Source: GCA-2862545 sp047609825 (GTDB lineage Bacteria > Myxococcota_A > UBA796 > GCA-2862545). From it: a stretch of DNA of 64,000 bases. Under the pieces are notes generated by a model, which saw nothing but the letters and a program-made list of their open reading frames with translations, searched no databases and was not told where the DNA came from. The position numbers and the translations under genes were made by a program. The DNA is taken from NCBI GenBank assembly GCA_047609825.1, contig JBLFXJ010000003.1, forward strand, positions 1 to 64,000. Direction: 5' to 3'. How positions within the stretch are numbered: position 1 is the first letter of the stretch; each line of letters opens with the position of its first letter. Below are positions 57,098-64,000 of this stretch, one piece after another.

Positions 57098-57787
57098 GTG
57101 CACTCCCGAGACCTCGCCCGCATCGGCAGCACGTTGTTCGCCCTCGTCGTCATCGCCGGTGCCGTGCTGATGGTCACTGCCCTGGTGTTCGACTTCGAGG
57201 TGCTCCAGGCGGTGTTCTTCGGTCAGGCCATCGACGGCGGCCTCGGGATCGTGTGGGAGCGCGGCCCGATGACCGCCGGATGGTACACGTCCATCGTCGG
57301 GATCTTCGGCCTCGTGGTCTGCGGCGGCTCCTGGGTGCTGCTCACCAGCCTCGAAGGCGCCGACGACATCTACTGGTGGGGCCGGCAGCAGGACGCCATC
57401 AAGGTGCTGGATGAGCAAGGCGTAGAGGAGCCCACGGAGCTCGAGATCGCGCGGGTGGTGCTGGGCCTCGAAGAAGCCGACGAGGGCTGGCATCCGGCGA
57501 CGATGCTCCGGTTCTTGACCAAGCTCGAGGCGGCGTCCAGCGATCACGGCGACCGCGTGCTGGTTCAGCGCCTGAAGGCCGACGTTCGCGGACACCAGGG
57601 TTTGATCGACCGCTCGATACGGGCCGAGGCCGGGGGCGTGGACGCCACGGTCAAGCTGTCGGGCCGGGAGTATGCAGCCATCGACCTGGCCGGCACCCTC
57701 GACGAGGTGCTGCGCGAGATCCGCCGGGTGGAGGGGTACGCGGGAGCAAACCCCAGCGCCACGCCGGCGCCCGTCCGTCGCCGGTGA
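57098..57787 (+). CDS. Two-helix membrane protein with cytoplasmic domain
   Basis: The 229-residue product has two membrane helices (FALVVIAGAVLMVTALVF, about 14-31; TSIVGIFGLVVCGGSWVLL, about 64-83) and a charged, helical C-terminal domain of 140 residues (EIARVVLGLEEADEGWH; LIDRSIRAEAGGVDATVKLS). The GTG start is assigned at the first hydrophobic segment. It may form a hairpin with both ends in the cytoplasm. The stop lies one base from the convergent sulfatase stop. No family recognised. Confidence 0.68.
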   Translation: MHSRDLARIGSTLFALVVIAGAVLMVTALVFDFEVLQAVFFGQAIDGGLGIVWERGPMTAGWYTSIVGIFGLVVCGGSWVLLTSLEGADDIYWWGRQQDAIKVLDEQGVEEPTELEIARVVLGLEEADEGWHPATMLRFLTKLEAASSDHGDRVLVQRLKADVRGHQGLIDRSIRAEAGGVDATVKLSGREYAAIDLAGTLDEVLREIRRVEGYAGANPSATPAPVRRR

Positions 57788-57788
57788 C

Positions 57789-59333
57789 CTACTCCGCGTC
57801 TTCGAACGCCGCGTCGACCATCCCCGCCCCCCACGCGGGTGACCACAGGCCGCCGTACCGCTTGAGCTGACCGCGCAGCCGCTTCCACAGGGCGGAGCGG
57901 CGCTTCGCGAACGCGGGATCCCGCAGGAGATTACTTGTCTCTCCCGGGTCGGCCTGGAGATCGTAGAACTCCGGCACCTCCCACACCCCGTGGTAGCTGA
58001 TCAGCTTCGCCTCGCGGGTGCGCACGCCGAGCACGGTGGGGCACTGGGGGAAGGCCCGCTCGAAGAAGTACTCGTACAGGAACACGTCACGCCACTCGGG
58101 ATCGCCATCGCCGAGCAGCGGCATCAGTGACGCTCCGTGCATCGACTCAAGCGCGCCAAACCCTGCCACATCGAGGATCGTAGGCGCCAGATCGATGTTC
58201 AGCGCCATGCCCTCCGGGCGCGCGCCAGGGCTCACCAGACCCGGCGCCCAGGCGAGCAGGGGCACCCGGATCGACTCTTCATAGAAGCAGCGCTTGTCGA
58301 GCACGCCGCGCTCACCGGTCATGAACCCGTTGTCGCTGGTGTACAGGATGAGGGTCTCGCCCGCGAGGCCGGTCTCTTCCAGGGTGGCGAGAAGTCGCCC
58401 CACACTCTCGTCCACCGAGAGCAGGGTGCGGTGGTAGTCGCGGTACCAGTCGGCGAACTCCTTCCACCGACCATTGTACAGGGTCTCGGCGCCGAACAGG
58501 CTCTCCCGCATGCGGCGGAGCCAGTTGGGGCGTCCCTTGTAGGCAGCATCGGTGTCGGGGAGCGGCGCAGGCACAGGGGCGTCGGCGAACGCGTCCGCGT
58601 GCCGTGGGGCGGGCTCGAACGGCGCATGGCATGCCTTGTGCCCGATCACCATGGCGAAGCGTTCGCCCTTGGCCTGCGACTTCAGCCAGTCCACGGCGTG
58701 GTCGGTGACGAGGTCCGTCACGTAGCCCTCGACCGGCACCAGCTCGCCGTTGATGTTGAACTGCCGCTCTTCCGGACTACCCTTGTCACCCGGATAGTTG
58801 TACCGACCCTGCCCCGGGAACGACACCCAGTGGTCCCAGCCCGGCCGCGGCGCCGATGACGGCCCGCCCATGTGCCACTTGCCCACGTAGGCCGTCTTCA
58901 CGCCGGCCTGCTGCAGGAGCTTGTTCCAGGTGGGAATCGCGTCGGCGAGCTCGGCCTTGTTGTTCACGACGCCATGGCTGTGGGCGTACAGCCCCGAGAG
59001 CATCGAGGCGCGGCTCGGGCAGCACAGGGAGGTGGTGACGAAGGCTTCGCGGAACCAGGCCCCCTCGGTGCCGAGGCGGTCGAGGTTCGGGGTCTGGAGG
59101 AACGGATGGCCACCGAGGCCGAAGCCGTCCGCGCGCTGATCGTCGACCATGATCAAGATCACGTTGCGGCGCGACCCACCATGCGGGGCGACGGCCGGGG
59201 CGGGCGGCGGAGGCGGAGCGGGCTCCGGAGTGGGAGGCGGGGTGGAGGCCGGGGGGAGCTCGCCAGGGGCGCAGCCCGCCAATGCGGTCAGGCCCGCGGT
59301 CCACAACACGTCGCGACGACTGGGTCCCGCCAC
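57789..59333 (-). CDS. Sulfatase, Tat-type lipoprotein
   Basis: The 514-residue product begins with a Tat-like SRRDVLWTAGLTALAGC, in which the twin Arg and a lipobox are combined, then a Pro-rich linker. The sulfatase domain has NVILIMVDDQRAD (metal), the formylglycine site CCPSRASMLSG (canonical CxPxR), GKWHMGG, and TSDNGFM. It should hydrolyse sulfate esters outside the inner membrane after conversion of the first Cys to formylglycine. The GTG start has AGGAG 7 bases upstream. It lies only 4 bp after the PhoX gene in the same direction, so a shared transcript is very likely. Unlike the sulfatase at 5392-7026, its active site is standard. Confidence 0.93.
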   Translation of the reverse strand: MAGPSRRDVLWTAGLTALAGCAPGELPPASTPPPTPEPAPPPPPAPAVAPHGGSRRNVILIMVDDQRADGFGLGGHPFLQTPNLDRLGTEGAWFREAFVTTSLCCPSRASMLSGLYAHSHGVVNNKAELADAIPTWNKLLQQAGVKTAYVGKWHMGGPSSAPRPGWDHWVSFPGQGRYNYPGDKGSPEERQFNINGELVPVEGYVTDLVTDHAVDWLKSQAKGERFAMVIGHKACHAPFEPAPRHADAFADAPVPAPLPDTDAAYKGRPNWLRRMRESLFGAETLYNGRWKEFADWYRDYHRTLLSVDESVGRLLATLEETGLAGETLILYTSDNGFMTGERGVLDKRCFYEESIRVPLLAWAPGLVSPGARPEGMALNIDLAPTILDVAGFGALESMHGASLMPLLGDGDPEWRDVFLYEYFFERAFPQCPTVLGVRTREAKLISYHGVWEVPEFYDLQADPGETSNLLRDPAFAKRRSALWKRLRGQLKRYGGLWSPAWGAGMVDAAFEDAE

Positions 59334-59337
59334 GATC

Positions 59338-61077
59338 TCACTCCTGTGCCAACGAGGGAAAGGGCCCGAGGGTGCCGACCTCGCTGGGTCGGTCGCCGTC
59401 GGTCTGGTGGGTGATCGTCAGGTAGCCGTGCCCGCCCAGGTCCGGCACCCAGGCGATGCCTGTCACCTCGGCCTTGGGCGGTGCCGCATGAACCGGGGTG
59501 AGGGTCTTGGCCAGGGTGTCGAAGTGCCACAGCAAAGCGCGGTCGTGGCCCCGGGTGTCTTCGGCGATCATCAGCGCCCGGTGGCCGGGCAGGTAGGCGA
59601 GGTTGTCGGGGTTCGCGATGCCGTCTGGGCTGCACATCTTCCCGGCCAGCCGTCCCACCACCACCGCCTCGACCCCGGTAGCGACGAAGGCGCTGTCGAT
59701 CACCTGGCCTGCGGCGTCTTGCGCGCCTGGAGACAGATCGAGCGCATACACCCCGCCGCAGCGGTTCTCGGGCAGGATGATGTGGTCGGTCTGGGTGGGC
59801 TCACCCGCTCCCGTGGCCGACGCCACGATGGCCGACAGCGCCAGGTAGACCCGGCCGGCGTCCACATCGAGCGCCATGCCCTCGGCCTTGACGAACTCCG
59901 TCGTAGCGCCGAGGGTTGCGGCATACCTCCGCGTCTCGAGCCGGGAGGCGGCCTCGGACTTGCCGTCGCGCAGCACCAGGCACTCCGCTTCGGAGTGGGA
60001 CGCGGTGACCACCCGGGTGGAGCCGGCCGTGCAGGTGTCCCCATCTGTCGGGAGCACGTCGAACAGCTGGTTGAACCTGGGGTCCTCGCCGAGCATTGCG
60101 GCGATGGCCTGATCGGTGGAGTGGCCGAGGTCGATCCAGGCCAGGGTCGCCTTGCCTCCCAGCTCGATGGAGGTCTGGTGCCACCGGGCAGCGTACAGGT
60201 GGCCAGCCGAGAGATCGTCTGATTCGTCGGCCACGAACATGAACAAGCCGCCGTGGGTCGGGGCGTCGTCGGACAGGTACACCGTGCGCCGGTCGGGCAT
60301 CACCACGCCGATCTCGTGGCTGAACCGCCCCATGGCGTAGTGCTTGGCCACCGCGACCGATCCATCGTCGGCCACGGTGAGCTCGGGCATCCAGCCGTAG
60401 TGGTACGGGCGGGCCTTGGTGGGATCACCCTTGTAGTACTGATGGATGCGGCCCCAGTACTTGTCGATGTGCGCACCCGGCTCGAACCCTCGCGCGTCGG
60501 GCTCGTATTCCTCAGTGGCGAGGTGGGTGCCCCACGGGGTGACCGCTCCGGCGCAATTCACCCACGTGCCGTTCACGCTGGCGAACGAGACGGGCGCCGT
60601 GCGTACGGCGGTGAGGCCTCCGTCGGGAGCATGCTCCACCCGGGTCAGGGCGATCCCTCCGGGCTGGCATTCGAACTGCGACAGCCACCACGCCCCGCCG
60701 GCGCGCGGGAGCACGCCGTTGAAGTCTGGCGCGGCGCACAGCCCGGCCGGGCCCGGTAGGGGTTCGCCGGTGACATCGAGCAGCTGGCCGAACCGGGCGC
60801 CGCCGATCACTTGCCCCACCTTCATGAGCCGCGAGAAGCCGATGCGAACGGGCTGCCCGCCCACCCAGGCCATCGACGTGGTGCGCGGCTCGAGCGCGGC
60901 ACTGTCCAGCTCCAGCGGCGCGAACGCCAGCCTCGGATGAGAGGGAGCCGTCACAGGAGGCGGAGCCTGCACGGGCAACACCTCCGCGCGGATCTCAGGC
61001 TCCGAGCCCGCTCCGAAATCACATCCGCCAACGTGCACGACGCACGCCACAACGGTTACCGCCCACGACCTCTGCAT
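59338..61077 (-). CDS. PhoX-type alkaline phosphatase lipoprotein
   Basis: The 579-residue product has a lipoprotein signal (VTVVACVVHVGGC). PhoX family marks (DUF839) are visible: NCAGAVTPWGTHLATEEYEP, HYAMGRFSHEIGVVMPD, and SPDGIANPDNLAYLPG. PhoX is a Ca/Fe-dependent phosphomonoesterase that frees phosphate under starvation. Most PhoX proteins use Tat; this one has a Sec-type lipoprotein signal. The ATG at 61077 is chosen for that signal, as upstream residues are poor. With the adjacent sulfatase it would form a scavenging pair for phosphate and sulfate esters. No Pho box is recognised upstream. Confidence 0.85.
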   Translation of the reverse strand: MQRSWAVTVVACVVHVGGCDFGAGSEPEIRAEVLPVQAPPPVTAPSHPRLAFAPLELDSAALEPRTTSMAWVGGQPVRIGFSRLMKVGQVIGGARFGQLLDVTGEPLPGPAGLCAAPDFNGVLPRAGGAWWLSQFECQPGGIALTRVEHAPDGGLTAVRTAPVSFASVNGTWVNCAGAVTPWGTHLATEEYEPDARGFEPGAHIDKYWGRIHQYYKGDPTKARPYHYGWMPELTVADDGSVAVAKHYAMGRFSHEIGVVMPDRRTVYLSDDAPTHGGLFMFVADESDDLSAGHLYAARWHQTSIELGGKATLAWIDLGHSTDQAIAAMLGEDPRFNQLFDVLPTDGDTCTAGSTRVVTASHSEAECLVLRDGKSEAASRLETRRYAATLGATTEFVKAEGMALDVDAGRVYLALSAIVASATGAGEPTQTDHIILPENRCGGVYALDLSPGAQDAAGQVIDSAFVATGVEAVVVGRLAGKMCSPDGIANPDNLAYLPGHRALMIAEDTRGHDRALLWHFDTLAKTLTPVHAAPPKAEVTGIAWVPDLGGHGYLTITHQTDGDRPSEVGTLGPFPSLAQE

Positions 61078-61153
61078 CGGCCCCCCGGGCGGCGGAGTGT
61101 ACCTCCTCGAAGGCCATGCGGGAGGCGCTCCCTCCCACATGACAGGAGCTCGG

Positions 61154-62152
61154 ATGACCTACCGCGTGACACTCATCGAGGGGGACGGCATCGGTCCGGA
61201 GGTCACTGGCGCCACGTGCACCATCCTCGAAGCCGCCGGAGCGCCCGTCGAATGGGAGGCCGTGCCCGCCGGACTCGCCGCCTATGAGGCGCATGGCCAC
61301 CCGATGCCCGAGGCCGTGTTCGCGTCGCTCCGACGCAACCGCGTGGGCCTGAAGGGGCCGCTCGCCACGCCAAAGGGCAAGGGCTACCGCAGCGCCAATG
61401 TGCAGCTGCGGCAGGGCATGGACCTGTACACGGGCTGGCGCCCGGTGCGGTCCCTCCCCGGCGTGCGCAGCCGATACAGCGGCGTCGACGTGGTGGTGCT
61501 GCGCGAGAACACCCAGGGGCTGTACGCCGGCATCGAGCACGAGGTCACCCCAGGCACCATCGTCAGCCTCAAGCTGTCGTCCCGGGATGCGGGCCTGCGC
61601 ATCGCAAAGAGGGCGTTCGAGCACGCGAAGAATGCTGGTCGCCGCAAAATCACCGTCTGCCACAAGAAGGGCGTGCTGCCCCTGACCGATGGCGCCTTCG
61701 TCGACGCCTTCTGGAAGGTGGGCGAGGACTACCCGTTCATCGGGCAGGAGGAGGCCGCCCTCGACGACGTGTGCATGCGGCTCGCGCAGGATCCCACGGG
61801 CTTCGATGTGCTGCTGCTCGAGAACCTGTACGGCGACATCATCAGCGACATCTGCGCCGGACTGGTGGGCGGGCTGGGCGTTGTGCCCGGCGCCAACGTA
61901 GGCGACACCTGCGCGGTGTTCGAGGCGGTGCACGGAACCGCCCCCGACATCGCAGGTCGGGGCGTCGCCAACCCCCTCGCGGTGCTCCTCTCGGGCTGCC
62001 TGATGATGGAGTACATGGGCGAGCGCAAGGTGGCTGACCGCGTGCGCGATGCGGTGGCCGAGGTGCTCGAGTCTGGCGCACACGTCACGCGCGATCTGGG
62101 CGGCACCGCCGACACCGCCGAATTCACCCAGGCCATCATCGACGCACTGTAG
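61154..62152 (+). CDS. NAD-dependent isocitrate/isopropylmalate dehydrogenase family, catalytic-type paralogue
   Basis: The 332-residue product is a beta-decarboxylating dehydrogenase: VTLIEGDGIGPEV at the N-terminus, KGPLATPKGKGYRSANVQLR (substrate Arg and Ser), ENTQGLYAGIEHE (catalytic Tyr), CHKKG (catalytic Lys), NLYGDIISD (metal Asp) and VHGTAPDIAGRGVANP, where Asp-Ile in APDIAG suggests NAD rather than NADP. It resembles the catalytic subunit of NAD-IDH3. The motif after HK is KGVLPL rather than ANIMK, which is unusual. AGGAG lies 5 bases before the ATG. It is followed 8 bp later by a degenerate paralogue. Confidence 0.88.
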   Translation: MTYRVTLIEGDGIGPEVTGATCTILEAAGAPVEWEAVPAGLAAYEAHGHPMPEAVFASLRRNRVGLKGPLATPKGKGYRSANVQLRQGMDLYTGWRPVRSLPGVRSRYSGVDVVVLRENTQGLYAGIEHEVTPGTIVSLKLSSRDAGLRIAKRAFEHAKNAGRRKITVCHKKGVLPLTDGAFVDAFWKVGEDYPFIGQEEAALDDVCMRLAQDPTGFDVLLLENLYGDIISDICAGLVGGLGVVPGANVGDTCAVFEAVHGTAPDIAGRGVANPLAVLLSGCLMMEYMGERKVADRVRDAVAEVLESGAHVTRDLGGTADTAEFTQAIIDAL

Positions 62153-62160
62153 GAGTGGAC

Positions 62161-63105
62161 GTGAACCACGAAGTCACCCTGGTGCCGGGCGATCGGCCCG
62201 AGCTCATGCCCTTGGTGCGGCAACTGATCGACCGCGCGGGCGTGTCGATCACGTGGGATGAGCCCACCCCCTCCTCCACCCACACCAGCCTGCTGGAGTC
62301 GGTGCGTCGCACAAAGTGCGCGCTGATGGGATTCCAGCGCGGCAAGCGCGACGAGGGCGAGCTGCCGCCCTCGGTCGTGCTCCGGCGCGACCTCGGGTTG
62401 TTCGCCCAGCTTCGGCCCGCTCGGCCGCTCAAGGGCCTGCCCTGCCGGTTCGACGACGCCGACCTGCTCGTCGTGCGCGAGACCACCGAGGATGTGTACG
62501 CCCACCTCGAGCACGAGTCGATCCCCGGCGTGTACGAGAGCCTGAAGGTCACCACTCGCGCCGCCTGCGCACGCATCGCCCGCTATGCCTTCGAGCTGGC
62601 CGTGCTCCAGGGCCGCAAGCGCGTGACCATCGTGCACAAGGCGAACATCATGAAGCTGTCCGATGGACTGTTCCTTCGGACCGCGCGTGAGATCGCCGAG
62701 GGCTACCCCCAGATCGAGACGGACGACGTGATCGTCGACGCGCTGTGCATGCGGGTCGTGCTCGACCCCAGCAAGTTCGACGTGCTGCTGTGCGGCAACC
62801 TGTTCGGCGACATCGTGGGCGACCTCGTCGCCGGCCTGGTCGGCGGCCGGAGCAACGCTCCAGCGATCAACATCGGCGACGACGGCACGGTCCTGTGCAC
62901 CGCCGGGCATGGCTCGCCCGACACCGCGGGGCACGCGGATCTGCTCACCGTGCTCCTTCCGGCGCTGCACATGCTGCACCACCTGGACGAGCCCGCGGCC
63001 GCCGATCGTCTACGCACCGCCGTGGAGACGGTGCTCGCCAGCGGCCTGCAGCCACGCGACGGAACCCCCGAGGCGTTCGCCGAGGCCGTCGCAGCCCAGC
63101 TGTAG
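62161..63105 (+). CDS. Isocitrate dehydrogenase-like paralogue with degraded cofactor site
   Basis: The 314-residue product aligns with its neighbour but has lost dinucleotide-binding features: the N-terminal GDGIGPE is GDRPELM, the KGPL-TP loop is MGFQRGKRD, and HGTAPDIAG-ANP is HGSPDTAGHADLL. It keeps LRRDLGLFAQLRPAR, ETTEDVYAHLEHE (Tyr), VHKANIMKLSDGLF (Lys) and NLFGDIVGD (Asp). This is like the regulatory subunits of heteromeric NAD-IDH3, which also lack the HGTAPDIAG loop. A heteromer with the upstream gene is likely (inference). The GTG start has AGGAG 5 bases upstream. Confidence 0.8.
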   Translation: MNHEVTLVPGDRPELMPLVRQLIDRAGVSITWDEPTPSSTHTSLLESVRRTKCALMGFQRGKRDEGELPPSVVLRRDLGLFAQLRPARPLKGLPCRFDDADLLVVRETTEDVYAHLEHESIPGVYESLKVTTRAACARIARYAFELAVLQGRKRVTIVHKANIMKLSDGLFLRTAREIAEGYPQIETDDVIVDALCMRVVLDPSKFDVLLCGNLFGDIVGDLVAGLVGGRSNAPAINIGDDGTVLCTAGHGSPDTAGHADLLTVLLPALHMLHHLDEPAAADRLRTAVETVLASGLQPRDGTPEAFAEAVAAQL

Positions 63106-63140
63106 GCGAGCCAGCCCCGCTGCAGGCGAACGCCTACAGC
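63099..63140. terminator. Inverted repeat spanning both stop codons of convergent genes
   Basis: GCTGTAGGCG (63099-63108) and CGCCTACAGC (63131-63140) are perfect 10-bp arms. Each contains the stop codon of one gene: TAG of the IDH paralogue at 63103-63105, and the HAD gene stop at 63134-63136. Each gene thus ends in the same Leu-stop sequence and supplies half of a shared hairpin. No T-run follows. It probably acts as a bidirectional terminator. Confidence 0.6.
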
Positions 63141-63847
63141 CGGAACGTCTCGATGTGGTGGATCTCCGCCCGAGGCTCTGGCGCGCCGGGCGAGTGCACG
63201 TGGCCGTAGCGCACGTGGAGCGCGGCCGGAAACCGCTCGAGCAGCCCGTTCAAGTGCCCGGGCTCGTTCTCGAACGTCGCCACCACCTCGCCGCTCAGGG
63301 CCGCGATGGTGTCGTGCGCTCCCCGCTTGAACCGGGCGTCGTCGAGGTGCCGGCTGGGCTTGAGGTGCAGCACGGTGCGACCGTCGAAGTATGGGAAGCC
63401 CAGTCGGGAGAGCGACGTGACCGTGCCGAGGCCCATGTCCGGGAGCTGGCGCGCCGTGAGGTAGTAGGCGAGCCCACCCCGATCCACCACCGCGCGCACG
63501 AAGCTGACGGCGCCGGGGGCGGCCGTGTCGTGCTCGAGGAAGTCGCCGTGGAAGAACCGCTCGCCCCAGTACCGGTGCAGCGCGCTGTGCAGCGCCGGAT
63601 CGTCGATCCCCCGCTCTCGCAGCGGGCCGCCTACGGCCCAGTGGAAGTCGGCGGGGGTCAGCCCATCCACCACCGTGGCCACCGCCGGGTCATGCGACCA
63701 CACATCATCGACGAATCCACGGAGGATCGCGAGGTGTCGAGGCGCGGTCTCGATCAGAGTGGAGTCGAGGTCGAACACCACCACTGCCAGCCGACCCGAT
63801 GTGCGGGCGCGGTCGACCCGGTCGAGTACCTGGTGGAGGATCCCCAT
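63134..63847 (-). CDS. HAD-superfamily hydrolase
   Basis: The 237-residue product has motif I VVFDLDSTLIE (Asp26 nucleophile, Asp28 acid), motif II YYLTARQ (Thr), a Lys in LKPSRH, and an acidic motif near FENEPGHLN. This fits a HAD phosphatase with an inserted cap (WSHDPAVATVVDG region). The TAR after motif II resembles the acid-phosphatase/NIF-like group. It is cytoplasmic, with no signal. Its ATG overlaps the stop of the truncated gene at the right edge. The substrate is not known. Confidence 0.85.
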   Translation of the reverse strand: MGILHQVLDRVDRARTSGRLAVVVFDLDSTLIETAPRHLAILRGFVDDVWSHDPAVATVVDGLTPADFHWAVGGPLRERGIDDPALHSALHRYWGERFFHGDFLEHDTAAPGAVSFVRAVVDRGGLAYYLTARQLPDMGLGTVTSLSRLGFPYFDGRTVLHLKPSRHLDDARFKRGAHDTIAALSGEVVATFENEPGHLNGLLERFPAALHVRYGHVHSPGAPEPRAEIHHIETFRL

Positions 63848-64000
63848 CAGCCCTCGTCGTCGAGCATGTCGTACTTGTTCTTCGAACCGCCCATCATGCG
63901 CATGCCGACGAATCCCGCACCGCCGACCAGCACGACCAGCAGCCCCGCGGGCCCGAGCACCAACGGCGAGAACGGCCGGTAGCTCACGTAGTACCCCACC
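63847..64000 (-). CDS. Membrane protein, C-terminal end only (5' end outside window)
   Basis: Only the last 50 codons are present. They encode one hydrophobic segment (SPLVLGPAGLLVVLVGGAGF) preceded by YYVSYRPF and followed by a short cytoplasmic-like tail KNKYDMLDDEG. The stop overlaps the HAD start (ATGA), so both are in one operon. The tail form, a single helix with a few charged residues, is like the end of small secretion or cytochrome-biogenesis proteins (CcmH-like), but too little is seen to assign it. Confidence 0.6.
   Translation of the reverse strand, partial: VGYYVSYRPFSPLVLGPAGLLVVLVGGAGFVGMRMMGGSKNKYDMLDDEG

Noticed and set aside
61621..61700. Loss of the catalytic lysine in the first IDH paralogue
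   Set aside because: The motif after HK is unusual (KGVLPL), but the catalytic Lys of the family is the one directly after His (VHK in E. coli ICDH), and that residue is present here as CHK.

Overview
The window is very GC-rich (roughly 70% by eye), densely coding DNA with few operon-length gaps and no rRNA, tRNA, CRISPR or complete insertion sequence that I can see. The gene content points to a myxobacterium-like (Myxococcota, former Deltaproteobacteria) chromosome: about ten predicted lipoproteins, proteins ending in a Cys-rich patch plus one membrane helix plus an Arg cluster (MYXO-CTERM-like sorting tails), a DUF2330 protein, a eukaryotic-type Ser/Thr kinase, FHA-domain proteins, MopE-type Asp/Cys repeats, sulfatases and PhoX. 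Species cannot be set from the sequence alone.

Layout. 1-8.5 kb: a left-truncated ECF-transporter membrane gene, an HTTM-type membrane pair, a glutathione peroxidase, a duplicated palindromic element, a PhnZ-like HD-domain protein, a SnoaL-like protein, a lipoprotein sulfatase and a GltS-type symporter. 8.5-16.8 kb: envelope and signalling genes (DUF2330 protein, Ser/Thr kinase, a metzincin-like protease whose only good start is ATC, a retropepsin-like protein, a three-repeat ASH lipoprotein, a vWA lipoprotein). 16.8-21.8 kb: a tight three-gene methylmalonyl-CoA mutase operon (small subunit, large subunit, MeaB chaperone), joined by 4-bp and 1-bp overlaps. 22-23.5 kb: a class III nucleotide cyclase.

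23.5-45.8 kb is the most striking region: seven minus-strand genes whose centre is one reading frame of about 5,420 codons. Most of it is a surface lipoprotein with about 42 copies of a roughly 95-residue Ig/cadherin-like repeat, followed by a beta-helix-like tail that carries an inserted lamin-tail-like domain. The frame then runs, without a stop, through a terminator-like hairpin into what looks like a separate lipoprotein with its own ribosome binding site, lipobox and a transglutaminase-like Cys-His-Asp set. Upstream lies an FHA plus winged-helix-like regulator; downstream are a small exported protein, an FHA-like/J-domain protein, a MopE-repeat/fibrinogen-like lipoprotein and a PKD protein built on a matrixin-like fold with its zinc site lost. 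Together this looks like a cell-surface adhesion or matrix system with its own regulator and processing factors; that function is inference.

45.9-51.3 kb: a Pro/Ala-rich membrane protein, an exported protein, a 1,094-residue TPR-like protein and an ElaA acetyltransferase. 51.5-57.8 kb: a vWA lipoprotein divergent from a two-component system, then a lipoprotein and a two-helix membrane protein. 57.8-64 kb: a Tat-type sulfatase lipoprotein paired with a PhoX phosphatase (ester sulfate and phosphate scavenging), two adjacent isocitrate-dehydrogenase-family paralogues that look like a catalytic/regulatory pair, a HAD phosphatase and a truncated membrane gene at the right edge.
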